From contig JAJYLB010000003.1 of the NCBI GenBank assembly GCA_021788095.1, positions 62,001-126,000 of the forward strand: a stretch of 64,000 nucleotides of DNA, in the 5' to 3' direction. Positions 40,425-50,360 of this stretch are shown piece by piece. A model generated the notes under the pieces. That model made no database searches, had not been told where the DNA came from, and was given only the letters and a program-made list of their open reading frames with translations. How positions within the stretch are numbered: the first letter of the stretch is position 1; the number at the start of each line of letters is the position of its first letter. The position numbers and the translations under genes were made by a program. This DNA comes from Acidobacteriota bacterium (GTDB lineage Bacteria > Acidobacteriota > Terriglobia > Acidiferrales > UBA7541).

Positions 40425-41384
40425 ATGGGCAAAATCGCGTTTCTCTTCCCCGGCCAGGCTTCCCAATATCCTTCGATGGGGCGCGAGCTGTTCGAGAAGT
40501 TTCCCGCTGCCCGCGAGGCCTTCCAGCAGGCCGATCAGGCGGCGGGATTCCCGCTCTCGAAGCTGTGCTTCGAAGGCACGGAAGACGACCTCAAGCTCAC
40601 CGAGAATACCCAGCCGGCCATTCTGGCCGTCTCCATCGCCGCCTACCGCGTTCTCGCCGAGCGCGGCAACATTCCCGACTTCGTCGCCGGACATAGCCTG
40701 GGGGAGTATTCGGCTCTGGTGGCGGCCGGCTCGCTCGATTTCACCGAGGCCATCCGGCTCGTGCGCAGCCGCGGACGCTTTATGCAGGAAGCGGTTCCGG
40801 CGGGTGTGGGAGCCATGGCCGCCATTCTCGGACTCGCCCCCGCGCTTGTGGCCGAGATCTGCCACCGTGCCGCCGACGGCGAGGTGCTCGCCCCGGCCAA
40901 CCTCAACGCGCCCGAGCAGACCGTGATTTCCGGCGCGGCGGCGGCGGTGAAGCGCGCGGTCGAAATCGCCTCCCAAAGCGGCGCGAAGCGCGCGGTGTTG
41001 CTCCCGGTTTCCGCGCCCTTTCATTGCGAGTTGATGAAACCGGCGGAGCAGCGGCTGGAAGCCGATTTGCGGCGCGCCACCTTCGGCGAGCTGAAAGTGC
41101 CGCTCTTCACCAACGTGGACGCCGAAGCCATCACTTCGGGCGAGGAGGCGCGCGCGGCGCTCGTCCGGCAAGTTTGCCAGCCGGTGCTCTGGGAGGAATC
41201 GGTGCGCGGAATGATTGGGGAGGGTGTCTCGCTGTTTGTCGAGGTGGGGCCCGGCCGCGTACTCAGCGGGTTGGTACGGCAGATCGACCGCTCGGTCCGC
41301 GTCGCCAACGTCGAAGACGAAGCGACTTTGGCCTCTGCGACGGACAAACTCTCGCGCGAGCGGCTGTCGGTTGCGGAAACGTAG
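40425..41384 (+). CDS. fabD: Malonyl-CoA-ACP transacylase
   Basis: IAFLFPGQASQYPSMGRELFE...TQPAILAVSIAAYRVLAERG...FVAGHSLGEYSALVAAG. Confidence 0.97.
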   Translation: MGKIAFLFPGQASQYPSMGRELFEKFPAAREAFQQADQAAGFPLSKLCFEGTEDDLKLTENTQPAILAVSIAAYRVLAERGNIPDFVAGHSLGEYSALVAAGSLDFTEAIRLVRSRGRFMQEAVPAGVGAMAAILGLAPALVAEICHRAADGEVLAPANLNAPEQTVISGAAAAVKRAVEIASQSGAKRAVLLPVSAPFHCELMKPAEQRLEADLRRATFGELKVPLFTNVDAEAITSGEEARAALVRQVCQPVLWEESVRGMIGEGVSLFVEVGPGRVLSGLVRQIDRSVRVANVEDEATLASATDKLSRERLSVAET

Positions 41385-41477
41385 CGAAGCTTCGCGGCCG
41401 CTTGACCCGGTGCGAACGGGCCTCGCCGCCGCCCTGCGGCTCGTCTTTTCCGGCGCTTCCCAAGGAAGCAGACGGTC

Positions 41478-42224
41478 ATGTTCCGACTCCAGGATCGAGT
41501 GGCTCTCGTCACCGGCGCCTCGCGGGGTATCGGGGAGGCCGTAGCCCGCGCGCTGGCCGAGGCCGGCGCGAGCGTCGCTCTGGCCGCGCGCGACACCGGG
41601 AAGCTTGCCGCCGTCAAGGCGGGGATCGAGGCTGCCGGAGGCGTCGCCTTCGAAGTCGCCCTCGACGTCGCCGATCCCGCACAGGTGAAGGCGGGCTTCC
41701 GGCAGACGCTCGAGCGGTTTGGCCGGCTCGATATCCTGGTGAACAACGCCGGCATTACCCGCGACGGCCTCTCCCTCCGCATGAAGCCGGAGGATTGGGA
41801 ATCGGTCCTGCGCACCAATCTCACCGGCGCCCACCTCTGCGTGCAGCAGGCGATTCCGCCGATGCTGCGGCAGCGCTGGGGCCGCATCATCAATATCTCT
41901 TCCGTCGTCGCCGAGATGGGAAACGCCGGCCAGGCGAACTACATCGCTTCCAAAGCCGGCTTGATCGGGCTGACCAAGGCCTTGGCCACGGAACTGGCTT
42001 CGCGGAACATCACCGTCAATGCCGTTGCGCCCGGATTCGTCGCCACCGCGATGACCGAGTCGCTCCCGGAAAAGGCCGCCGAGCAGCTCGCGTCCCGGAT
42101 TCCGCTGGGGCGAATGGGTCAACCGGCCGACGTGGCCGCCGCAGTCCTCTTTCTGGCCACCGAGGAAGCCGGCTACATCACCGGGCACGTCCTCGACGTC
42201 AATGGCGGGATCTACATGGCTTGA
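41478..42224 (+). CDS. fabG: 3-oxoacyl-ACP reductase
   Basis: VALVTGASRGIGEAVARALAEAGA...LVNNAGITRDGLSLRMKPEDWESVLRTNLTGAH...YIASKAGLIGLTKALATELASRNITVNAVAPGFV. Confidence 0.96.
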   Translation: MFRLQDRVALVTGASRGIGEAVARALAEAGASVALAARDTGKLAAVKAGIEAAGGVAFEVALDVADPAQVKAGFRQTLERFGRLDILVNNAGITRDGLSLRMKPEDWESVLRTNLTGAHLCVQQAIPPMLRQRWGRIINISSVVAEMGNAGQANYIASKAGLIGLTKALATELASRNITVNAVAPGFVATAMTESLPEKAAEQLASRIPLGRMGQPADVAAAVLFLATEEAGYITGHVLDVNGGIYMA

Positions 42225-42347
42225 CGAAGTTGACCGGGTGCGGGGCGCTGACTAGAATGGGCGAGTCTCGTGGCCTAGACGCGCGCGGCTGGTGACGGCC
42301 CCGCGCCAGGTCCTGGAGTGAGGAAGCCGAGCGGAGGAATCGAGAGC

Positions 42348-42593
42348 ATGGCCAGTGTTGAGGAACGCGTAAAGCAGATCATCGTGGAACAGCTCGGCGT
42401 GGACGAGGCGGAGGTGACTCCCACCGCCTCTTTCGTGGACGATCTGGGCGCCGATTCGCTCGACACGGTCGAGCTGGTGATGGCCTTCGAGGAGTCGTTT
42501 GGGATCGAGATTCCCGACGAAGACGCCGAAAAGATCGCCACCGTTCAGGATGCGATCAACTACATCGAGAAGCACACGCAAGCCAAGAAGTAG
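42348..42593 (+). CDS. acpP: Acyl carrier protein
   Basis: [49 protein letters not shown]. Confidence 0.97.
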   Translation: MASVEERVKQIIVEQLGVDEAEVTPTASFVDDLGADSLDTVELVMAFEESFGIEIPDEDAEKIATVQDAINYIEKHTQAKK

Positions 42594-42644
42594 GCTCATC
42601 CGCCGTCCCCGGATCCTTTTCTCCGAGTGCAGGAGGAACACGCC

Positions 42645-43886
42645 TTGAGTCGTCGCGTGGTCGTTACCGGCGTAGGGTTGGTCTGCGCCTGCGGCATTGG
42701 GGCCGCCGAGGCCTGGCCGAACCTGCTGGCAGGCAAGCCGGGCGTCCGGCGGATCACCCAGTTCGATCCCAGCGGGTTCGATTGCCAGATCGCCGGCGAA
42801 GTGCCCGATTTCGATCCGCTGCGCTGGGTGGAGAAGAAAGAGCTGAAGAAGATGGGGCGGTTCATTCAGCTCGCCATCGCCTCCGCCGACGACGCCGTGC
42901 GCATGGCGGGCCTTACCGTCACACCCGAGATTGCCGATCGCGTCGGCGTCTATATCGGCTCGGGCATCGGCGGGTTCGACGTGATCGAGCGGGAGCATTC
43001 GAAGCTGCTCCAAGGCGGGCCCGGCAGAATCAGCCCCTTTTTCATACCTTCGGCGATCGTCAATCTCGCTTCCGGTTACGTTTCCATCCGCTACGGCGCT
43101 CGCGGACCGAATTCGGCGACGGCCACGGCGTGTTCGGCTTCCGCGCATGCGGTGGGCGACAGTTTCCACATCATCGGGCGCTCCGACGCCGAGGTGATGA
43201 TCTGCGGCGGCTCGGAGGGCGCCATCACCCCGATGTGCATAGGCGGGTTCGGCGCCATGCGCGCGCTATCGACCCGCAACGACGCGCCCGCGCGGGCCAG
43301 CCGGCCCTTCGACGCGCAGCGGGACGGGTTTGTGGTGGGCGAGGGCTCGGGCGTTCTCGTGCTGGAATCGCTCGAACACGCCCAGCGCCGCGGCGCGCCG
43401 ATTCTCGCGGAGATCGTCGGCTACGGGATGAGCGGCGACGCTTTCCACATCACGCAGCCCGCCGACCAGGGCGACGGCGCCTATCGCGTGATGAAGCTCG
43501 CCCTTCAACACGGCGGCGTCCCGCTCGAGGAGATCGGCTATATCAACGCGCATGGCACCGGCACGCAAATCGGCGACGCCATCGAAACCGTGGCCATCAA
43601 GCGGGTTTTCGGCGAGCGCGCCGCCCAAGTGCCGATCAGCTCCACCAAGTCGATGACTGGGCATCTGCTCGGCGGCGCCGGCGGGCTCGAGGCGGGGATC
43701 AGCGTCCTCGCCCTGCGCGACAGGATCCTGCCGCCCACGATCAATTACGAAACCCCCGACCCTGCCTGCGATCTCGACTACATCCCCAACCATGCACGCC
43801 GCGCCGAGCTGCGCTACGCCCTGTCGAATTCCTTCGGCTTTGGCGGGACCAATGCCGCCCTGCTCTTCAAGCGCTGGGAGGGGTGA
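42645..43886 (+). CDS. fabF: 3-oxoacyl-ACP synthase II (TTG start; GGAGG SD upstream)
   Basis: SRRVVVTGVGLVCACG...GARGPNSATATACSASAHAVGDSF...YINAHGTGTQIGDAIETVAI. Confidence 0.96.
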   Translation: MSRRVVVTGVGLVCACGIGAAEAWPNLLAGKPGVRRITQFDPSGFDCQIAGEVPDFDPLRWVEKKELKKMGRFIQLAIASADDAVRMAGLTVTPEIADRVGVYIGSGIGGFDVIEREHSKLLQGGPGRISPFFIPSAIVNLASGYVSIRYGARGPNSATATACSASAHAVGDSFHIIGRSDAEVMICGGSEGAITPMCIGGFGAMRALSTRNDAPARASRPFDAQRDGFVVGEGSGVLVLESLEHAQRRGAPILAEIVGYGMSGDAFHITQPADQGDGAYRVMKLALQHGGVPLEEIGYINAHGTGTQIGDAIETVAIKRVFGERAAQVPISSTKSMTGHLLGGAGGLEAGISVLALRDRILPPTINYETPDPACDLDYIPNHARRAELRYALSNSFGFGGTNAALLFKRWEG

Positions 43887-43896
43887 GGGAGGCGCG

Positions 43897-44670
43897 GTGA
43901 AAATCGGCGTATGCATCAAGCAGGTTCCCGCGCGCGATGCTCCGCTCGCCATCGCCCCGGACTCCGCCTGGATTCGCGAAGCCGATATCGGTTTCGAAAT
44001 GAACGAGCCGGACGGCTACGCCCTCGAGGAGGCGCTGCGGCTCAAGGAGAAGCACGGGGGCGAGGTCGTCATCATCTCGCTCGGCCCCGAGCGCGCGAAG
44101 CAGACCATCAAGGAAGCCCTGGCCAAAGGCGCCGACCGCGCCATCCACGTCGTCGATCCGCTCTTCCACCGGCTCGATCCACTCGCTTCCGCGCGCTCGC
44201 TGGCTGCCGTGCTCCGCCCGGAAGCCCCCGATCTGGTTCTCACCGGCTTGCAGAGCGACGACCACGGCTTCGGGCAAACCGGCGTGCTGCTCGCGGAGCT
44301 GCTCGGGATGCCGCACGCCACCATCATCATCGAGATCGAGCTGCTCGACGGTAAGCTCAAGCTCAAGCGCGAACTCGAAGCCGGCTGGTTCCAACGGATC
44401 GAGGCGCCGCTCCCAGCCGTCCTGAGCATCCAGTCGGGCATCAACAAGCCCCGCTACGCCACGCTTAAGGGGATCATGGCGGCGAAGAAAAAAGAGATTC
44501 AATCCGTGGATCGCTCGAGCCTGGGCTTGGCGGACGAGCCCACGCAGAAACTCGAGCGCATCTACGTCCCGCAAAAGACCAAGCAGACCGAGTTCCTTAC
44601 CGGCTCGCCCAAAGAGGTAGCCGAAAAACTGCTCGAGAAGCTGCGTCACGAAGCCCGCGTGCTGCCCTAG
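43897..44670 (+). CDS. etfB: Electron transfer flavoprotein beta subunit (GTG start)
   Basis: KIGVCIKQVPARDAPL...FEMNEPDGYALEEALRLKEKHGGEVVIISLGPERAKQTIKEALAKGADRAIHV. Confidence 0.95.
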   Translation: MKIGVCIKQVPARDAPLAIAPDSAWIREADIGFEMNEPDGYALEEALRLKEKHGGEVVIISLGPERAKQTIKEALAKGADRAIHVVDPLFHRLDPLASARSLAAVLRPEAPDLVLTGLQSDDHGFGQTGVLLAELLGMPHATIIIEIELLDGKLKLKRELEAGWFQRIEAPLPAVLSIQSGINKPRYATLKGIMAAKKKEIQSVDRSSLGLADEPTQKLERIYVPQKTKQTEFLTGSPKEVAEKLLEKLRHEARVLP

Positions 44671-44703
44671 CAGGGCGCTGCAAGACGCCCTGGAGGACCG
44701 TCC

Positions 44704-45684
44704 ATGAAAATTCTGGTGGTTGCCGAACAGCGGCAAGGCAAATGGAATCCCGTGAGTTTCGAGACGCTGGCTGCCGCTCAGCAGCTTGCCCGGGAAAGCT
44801 CCTCCGAGCTGCGCGTCGCCTTGGCGGGGCACGAGGTCGCCGCGCTCGCCGAAGAACTCGCCGCCAAGCAGCTCGACGAAGTTCTCCTGCTCGATCACGC
44901 CCTCCTCGAGCCGTACACCGCCGACGGTTTCGCGGCCGCGATTCGGCAGGCGGTCGAGCGGTCCGCACCCGATCTCTTGCTTCTGCCTCACACCTATCAG
45001 GTACGCGACTTCGCCCCGAAACTCGCCGCGTCTCTGGGCAAGGGCATGATCGGGGATGCCATTGGCTACCGGTACGAAAACGGACGCGTGGTCTTCGTTC
45101 GCCAGATGTTCCAGGGCCGCACGAATGCCGACGTCGCTCCGGCCGGCGCGCCGCCCTGGTTCGCGTCGTTCCAAGCCGGCGCGTTCCGCGCCGATCGCCT
45201 CGAAACATCCAGCGGCGGGAACGCGCCCATCACGCGCGTGGCCATCGGCCTCGATCCCGGCGCGATTCGCACCAGGCCGCTCGAGCTATTCCGCGAGGCG
45301 AAGCAAGCCGTCGACCTGACCCAGGCCGCGATCATCGTCTCGGTGGGCCGCGGGATCAAGGAGCAGACGAATCTCCCGCTCGCCGAGAAGCTCGCGAAAC
45401 TACTCGGCGGCGAGCTCGCGGCGTCGCGGCCCATTTGCGACGAAGGCTGGCTGCCCATGGATCGCCAGATCGGCAGTTCCGGCCAGACGGTCGCGCCGAA
45501 ACTTTATCTCGCCTTGGGCATCAGCGGCGCCATCCAGCACGTGGTGGGCATGAAAGCTTCGCGAACGGTCGTGGCCGTCAATAAGGATCGGAACGCGCCC
45601 ATCTTCGAAGTCGCCGATTACGGCATTGTGGGCGACCTCTTCGAAATCGTTCCCGCGCTCATCGCCCAGCTCGAAGCCCCCTAA
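44704..45684 (+). CDS. etfA: Electron transfer flavoprotein alpha subunit
   Basis: [29 protein letters not shown]...[55 protein letters not shown]. Confidence 0.95.
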   Translation: MKILVVAEQRQGKWNPVSFETLAAAQQLARESSSELRVALAGHEVAALAEELAAKQLDEVLLLDHALLEPYTADGFAAAIRQAVERSAPDLLLLPHTYQVRDFAPKLAASLGKGMIGDAIGYRYENGRVVFVRQMFQGRTNADVAPAGAPPWFASFQAGAFRADRLETSSGGNAPITRVAIGLDPGAIRTRPLELFREAKQAVDLTQAAIIVSVGRGIKEQTNLPLAEKLAKLLGGELAASRPICDEGWLPMDRQIGSSGQTVAPKLYLALGISGAIQHVVGMKASRTVVAVNKDRNAPIFEVADYGIVGDLFEIVPALIAQLEAP

Positions 45685-45914
45685 TACCGATTCCCGCGGC
45701 GGGGGCCTTCGCGTCGTCCCCGCGCCCCGTGCACTGCATATGACAAGCCGATCCTCGAGCCCTCGTCCAACTCGGGGGCAATGGAGATGCGGACACTGTG
45801 CTCCAAAAGGTCAAGTCGATCATGGCTCCCTCTTTGCCGGATTGTCACATAGCCGAATTTTTCGAGGATGCCGATCAGGTCGTCGCCCGACAGAACCGGG
45901 AGCTTCGGGCTCAT
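45681..45914 (-). CDS. hicA: HicA-like toxin with divergent C-terminus
   Basis: MSPKLPVLSGDDLIGILEKFGYVTIRQRGSHDRLDLLEHSVRISIAP; 4-nt overlap with hicB; 3' end overlaps etfA stop. Confidence 0.75.
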   Translation of the reverse strand: MSPKLPVLSGDDLIGILEKFGYVTIRQRGSHDRLDLLEHSVRISIAPELDEGSRIGLSYAVHGARGRREGPRRGNRY

Positions 45915-46138
45915 TTCGTTACGACAACGCTACCGATGAGCACCCCGGAGGGGTCCGGTGTCGGCTCGCCGTGTGCCTGCATATCCTCGAGAGTCAACTC
46001 GATAGCCTCGCGGACATTCGCGAGAGCCTCCGGGGCCGCTTCCCCCTGCGAGTAACAGCCGGGGAGAGACGGGCAAACCACTACGTACCCCCCGTCTTGG
46101 TCCGGTTCTAGGAACACCTTGAAATCCATAACCTTCAT
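45911..46138 (-). CDS. hicB: HicB-like antitoxin
   Basis: MKVMDFKVFLEPDQDGGYVVVCPSLPGCYSQGEAAPEALANVREAIELTLEDM. Confidence 0.88.
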   Translation of the reverse strand: MKVMDFKVFLEPDQDGGYVVVCPSLPGCYSQGEAAPEALANVREAIELTLEDMQAHGEPTPDPSGVLIGSVVVTK

Positions 46139-46238
46139 GAGGCCATCCCACCCGCTTTCATGCCTTGCCTCAAGCGAGCCGTCCCAGAAGGAGCCCCGGC
46201 GGCGCCGGCGGCCTGGCGCTGCGCTAGAATCCAAAGCG

Positions 46239-47900
46239 ATGGCTATAGAGCGCGAGCGGCTGGACGCGGACGTGCTGATCGTTGGCGCGGGGCCGGCGGG
46301 GCTGGCCTGCGCGCTGCGGCTCGCCCAACTGGCTTCCGCCGACCGGAAGGCAGGCCGCGCGCCGGTCGTGCCGGCGGAGAACGTCTACGTGCTCGAGAAG
46401 GGCCGCGAGCTGGGCGCGCACCAGCTTTCCGGCGCCATCATGGATCCGCGCGGGCTCGCCGAGCTCGTTCCCAACTTCCGGAATTCGGCGCCGCTCGGCC
46501 CCGCAGTTTCTTCCGATGCCGCCTATTTCCTCACCGCGACAAAGGCGCGGAAGTTTCCCCTCACCCCGCCGCCCCTGCGCAATCACGGCAATTATGTGAT
46601 CTCGCTGAGCCGGCTGACCCGGTGGCTCGGCCAGCAAGTCGAGCAAGCGGGCATCAACCTCTTCACCCAGTTCGCCGGCGCCAGCTTGATTTTCGAAAAC
46701 GATGGCATCGCCGGCGTCATCACTGAGGACAAGGGCCTCGGCAAGCGCGGCGAGCCGAAGCCCAACTTCACTCCCGGTTACGAGTTGCGCGCCAAAATCA
46801 CCGTTTTGGCGGAAGGCACGCGCGGCTCGCTCACCAAGACTCTCGTCGACCGCCACAGGCTCGACGGCATCAACCCTCAGCTCTACGCCGTGGGCATCAA
46901 GGAACTCTGGGAGGTTCCCGAAGGCCGCATCGCTCCCGGCTGGGTGGCGCACACGATGGGCTGGCCGCTCGATTCGCATACGTACGGCGGCGGCTGGATC
47001 TACGGTTTCGAGGAGAACCGCGTATCGGTGGGACTCGTCGTCGGCCTCGAATACCACAATCCGCTCTTCGATCCGCAGGAGGCGTTCCAGCGCTTCAAAA
47101 CCCATCCTTTCGTTCGCCGGATTCTCGAGGGGGGCAAGCTCGTTCGCTACGGCGCCAAGAGCCTGCCCGAAGGCGGCTGGTATTCGATGCCTCGGCCCTA
47201 CATCTCCGGCGGGCTCGCGATCGGCGATTCCGCGGGCATGCTCAATTCCCAGCGGCTCAAGGGCATCCACATCGCCATCAAGAGCGGCATGCTCGCCGCG
47301 GAAACGATTTACGACGCACTGGCTTCCGGCGATACCTCGGCGGCCAAGCTGTCCACATTCCAGCGCCGGCTCGAAGGCAGTTGGATTCGGGAGGAGATGT
47401 GGCCCGTGCGGAATTTTCACCAGGCGTTCCGACGCGGCCTCTGGAGCGACCTGGTTCAAACGGGCATCCAGATGGCGACGGGCGGCCGCGGCCTGGCGGA
47501 TCCCCTGCGCGTGGGCCCGGGCCATCTCGAGTATCACAAGCTGGCGAACGGCCAATGGAAACCGCTCGATCGGTATCACGGCGATGGCGCGCTCACCTTC
47601 GACGTGCTCACCGACCTCTATCATTCCGGCACGCGCCACGACGACGATCAACCCTGTCATCTCCACGTGCTCGATCCCGAGATCTGCGTCACGCGCTGCC
47701 TCGAGGAATACGGCAATCCCTGCCAGTATTTTTGCCCCGCGATGGTTTACGAGATGGTGCGCGAAGACGGCAGGCTGCGGCTCAAAATCAACGCCGCGAA
47801 TTGCGTCCACTGCAAGACCTGCGATATCGCCGATCCCTACCAGATCATCGTTTGGGTGCCACCCGAAGGCGGCGGCGGGCCGAACTACGAGGGGATGTAG
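46239..47900 (+). CDS. Electron transfer flavoprotein-ubiquinone oxidoreductase
   Basis: DADVLIVGAGPAGLACALRLAQ...VYVLEKGRELGAHQLSGAIMDPRGL...INAANCVHCKTCDIADPYQIIVWVPPEGGGGPNYEGM. Confidence 0.96.
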   Translation: MAIERERLDADVLIVGAGPAGLACALRLAQLASADRKAGRAPVVPAENVYVLEKGRELGAHQLSGAIMDPRGLAELVPNFRNSAPLGPAVSSDAAYFLTATKARKFPLTPPPLRNHGNYVISLSRLTRWLGQQVEQAGINLFTQFAGASLIFENDGIAGVITEDKGLGKRGEPKPNFTPGYELRAKITVLAEGTRGSLTKTLVDRHRLDGINPQLYAVGIKELWEVPEGRIAPGWVAHTMGWPLDSHTYGGGWIYGFEENRVSVGLVVGLEYHNPLFDPQEAFQRFKTHPFVRRILEGGKLVRYGAKSLPEGGWYSMPRPYISGGLAIGDSAGMLNSQRLKGIHIAIKSGMLAAETIYDALASGDTSAAKLSTFQRRLEGSWIREEMWPVRNFHQAFRRGLWSDLVQTGIQMATGGRGLADPLRVGPGHLEYHKLANGQWKPLDRYHGDGALTFDVLTDLYHSGTRHDDDQPCHLHVLDPEICVTRCLEEYGNPCQYFCPAMVYEMVREDGRLRLKINAANCVHCKTCDIADPYQIIVWVPPEGGGGPNYEGM

Positions 47901-47914
47901 ACCCGCCGAGTGGG

Positions 47915-50068
47915 CTAAGGCTTCGAGGGTTCCAGCCCGCGGTTCTCGAGCATGGGTCCGATCTCCGGATTCCGCCCGTAAAAGGCGCGAAACATCTTGC
48001 CGTAATCCTCGGTGTGGCCCCGGGAGAGAATCAGATCGCGAAAGCGCTGGCCGTTGGCGCGCGTGAGGCCGCCATGCCGCAGGAACCAGGAGTAGGCGTC
48101 GTCGTCCAGCATCTCGCTCCACAAGTAGGCGTAATAGCCGGAGGCGTAGCCCTCGCTCCAGATGTGCAGGAAATAGCTCGACCGGTAGCGCGGGGGAACG
48201 TCGGACAAGTCCATGTGCGTCGCGCCGAGCGCGGCGCTCTCGAACTTGTCGGGATCCTGCTTCGGAGCGCTCGCCGGCAGCGTGTGCCATTGCATGTCCA
48301 ACTCAGCCGCCGCGAGCAGCTCGGCGAAGGCGTAGCCCTGATTGAATTTCGCGGCAGCCTTGATCTTGGCCACCAGCGCCGCGGGCATGGGTTTGCCGGT
48401 CTTGTAATTCAGGGCGTAATGCCGGAGCACCTGGGGATAGAGCGCCCAATGCTCGTCGAATTGCGAGGGAAACTCGACGAAGTCGCGCGCCACGTTCATG
48501 CCCGACAGCGTGGGGTAGACTTCGTCGGCGAAGAGGCCGTGCAGGGCGTGGCCGAATTCGTGAAACATGGTGGTGACGTCGTCGAAACTGATGAGTGCCG
48601 GCTGGCCGGGAGCGGGCCCAGTGAAGTTGGCGACGTTGTAGACGACGGGCTTCGTGCCGAGCAGCTTCGATTGCCCGACGAACTCGTCCGTCCAGGCGCC
48701 GCCTTCCTTGTTGTCGCGCTTGAAATAATCGAAATACATCAGGCCCAGAGGCGATCCGTTCTGGTCGAAAACCTCGAAGACGTGGACGTCCGGCTGGTAG
48801 ACCGGCAAGTCCTTGCGCTCCTTGAAGGTGATGCCGTAAAGCTGGTGAGCGGTGTAGAACAGGCCGTCCTTGAGCACGTTGTCGAGGACGAAATACGACT
48901 TCACCTCGTTCTCGTCGAGCCGGTATTTCTCGTTGCGCAACTGGTTCGCGTAGTACTCCCAGTCCCAAGGGCGCAGCGTGAAACTCTTCCCGTCGCGCCG
49001 AACGAGGCCCTGGAGCTCAGCCGCTTCCGCTTGCGCTTGGCGCCGGGTGGCCGGCACGAGCGCGTTCAGGAATTGCTCGACGGCCGCGGGAGTCTTGGCC
49101 ATTTGATCCTGGAGCCGGTACGCGGCGTAGTTGGGAAAGCCGAGGAGCCGGGCTTTCTCGGCGCGTAGCTGGGCGAGCGTGGCGATCGTGTCCCTGGTGT
49201 CGTTGGCGTCGCCCTTCTCGGCGCGGTTCCAGGAATGCTCGAAAAGTTCCTCGCGCACGGCGCGATTCTCGAGCGAGGCCAGCGCCGGCTGCTGCGTGGT
49301 GTTCTGCAACGGGATCAGCCATTTGCCCTTCAGCCCGTGGCTCTCGGCGTCGTGAGCGGCGGCGGCCAGGGCGCCCGGAGTCAAGCCTGCCAGGCTGGCT
49401 TGGTCGTCCACCACGAGCGCGCCAGCCTTGTTGGCGGCCAGGATTTTGCGCTCGAAGGCCGTCTCGAGCGTGGAGATTTGCTCGTTGATGGCCTTCAGGC
49501 GGGCTTTCTCGGCGTCCGGCAGCTTGGCGCCGGCGAGCACGAACTGCTGATCGTAGACCTCGACCAACTGCCGCGCTTCGGGACGCGCGGAGAGACGATT
49601 GCGCTGGGCGTAGACGGCTTCGACTCGCGCGAACAACTTCGGATTCAGGTAAATCGCGTCCTGATGAGCGGCGAGTCGCGGCGCTTCATACTCTTGCACC
49701 TTTTGCAGGGTGTCGTCGATATTCGCCGACGTCAGCGCGTTGAAGACGTTCATCACGCGGTCCAGCATCCGCCCCGACTTCTCCATGGCTACGATGGTGT
49801 TCTCGAAAGTCGGAGGTGCCGGATTGTTGGCGATCTTTTGGGTCTCCGTTATTTGGCGCTTCATGCCCTCTTCGATCGCCGGCTGGAAATCGCTGTCCCG
49901 GATGCGGTCGAAAGGCGGCGCCTGGAAGGGCAGCGAACTCGGCTGGAAGAAAGGGTTGGTTGCCGCGGGGGACTGCGCAGCGGTGTGGCCGGTGCGCGGC
50001 AGCGCGGCGACGGCCAGCGCGAGCCCTACTGCCGCGGCAAAACCAAGCGAACGGATCGGATGGGCCAT
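47915..50068 (-). CDS. M3 family metallopeptidase (peptidyl-dipeptidase Dcp-like)
   Basis: FDDVTTMFHEFGHALHGLFADEVYPTLSGMNVARDFVEFPSQFDEHWALYP; N-terminal signal peptide. Confidence 0.95.
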   Translation of the reverse strand: MAHPIRSLGFAAAVGLALAVAALPRTGHTAAQSPAATNPFFQPSSLPFQAPPFDRIRDSDFQPAIEEGMKRQITETQKIANNPAPPTFENTIVAMEKSGRMLDRVMNVFNALTSANIDDTLQKVQEYEAPRLAAHQDAIYLNPKLFARVEAVYAQRNRLSARPEARQLVEVYDQQFVLAGAKLPDAEKARLKAINEQISTLETAFERKILAANKAGALVVDDQASLAGLTPGALAAAAHDAESHGLKGKWLIPLQNTTQQPALASLENRAVREELFEHSWNRAEKGDANDTRDTIATLAQLRAEKARLLGFPNYAAYRLQDQMAKTPAAVEQFLNALVPATRRQAQAEAAELQGLVRRDGKSFTLRPWDWEYYANQLRNEKYRLDENEVKSYFVLDNVLKDGLFYTAHQLYGITFKERKDLPVYQPDVHVFEVFDQNGSPLGLMYFDYFKRDNKEGGAWTDEFVGQSKLLGTKPVVYNVANFTGPAPGQPALISFDDVTTMFHEFGHALHGLFADEVYPTLSGMNVARDFVEFPSQFDEHWALYPQVLRHYALNYKTGKPMPAALVAKIKAAAKFNQGYAFAELLAAAELDMQWHTLPASAPKQDPDKFESAALGATHMDLSDVPPRYRSSYFLHIWSEGYASGYYAYLWSEMLDDDAYSWFLRHGGLTRANGQRFRDLILSRGHTEDYGKMFRAFYGRNPEIGPMLENRGLEPSKP

Positions 50069-50200
50069 GGCGACTCCTGATTTGCGGTATGCGAAAACCG
50101 TTTGGCTTCCGCTTTGCCTACCAAGAACGCGCAGTATAAACCCTCAGGCACGCGCCGGGCCACGCGCTGGCAGGCCGGGGGTCGGCGGAGAGTGGCGGGT

Positions 50201-50225
50201 GTGGTGCGGGCGTTTCGCCCGCAGC
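50201..50225. repeat. Palindromic 25-mer GTGGTGCGGGCGTTTCGCCCGCAGC (copy 2)
   Basis: 24/25 identical to 14871-14895. Confidence 0.75.
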
Positions 50226-50360
50226 CTTCTCTCCTGCCCGATCGCCAGGAGCCCATCCTCAAGGATCCGACCGTTCGCGGCTCGCGTCGGGCGAGAGAGG
50301 CGAAGCGACAAGGCTCGAGGCCCCCACGTTACCCCCTGGCGCACTCCGCGATAGGGCGTG

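Noticed and set aside
40230-42188. 652-aa minus-strand ORF opposite plsX/fabD/fabG
   Set aside because: Antisense shadow ORF; plus-strand genes are unambiguous.
46224-48290. 688-aa minus-strand ORF opposite ETF-QO
   Set aside because: Shadow ORF caused by high GC and strong third-position bias; the plus-strand product is a clear ETF-QO.
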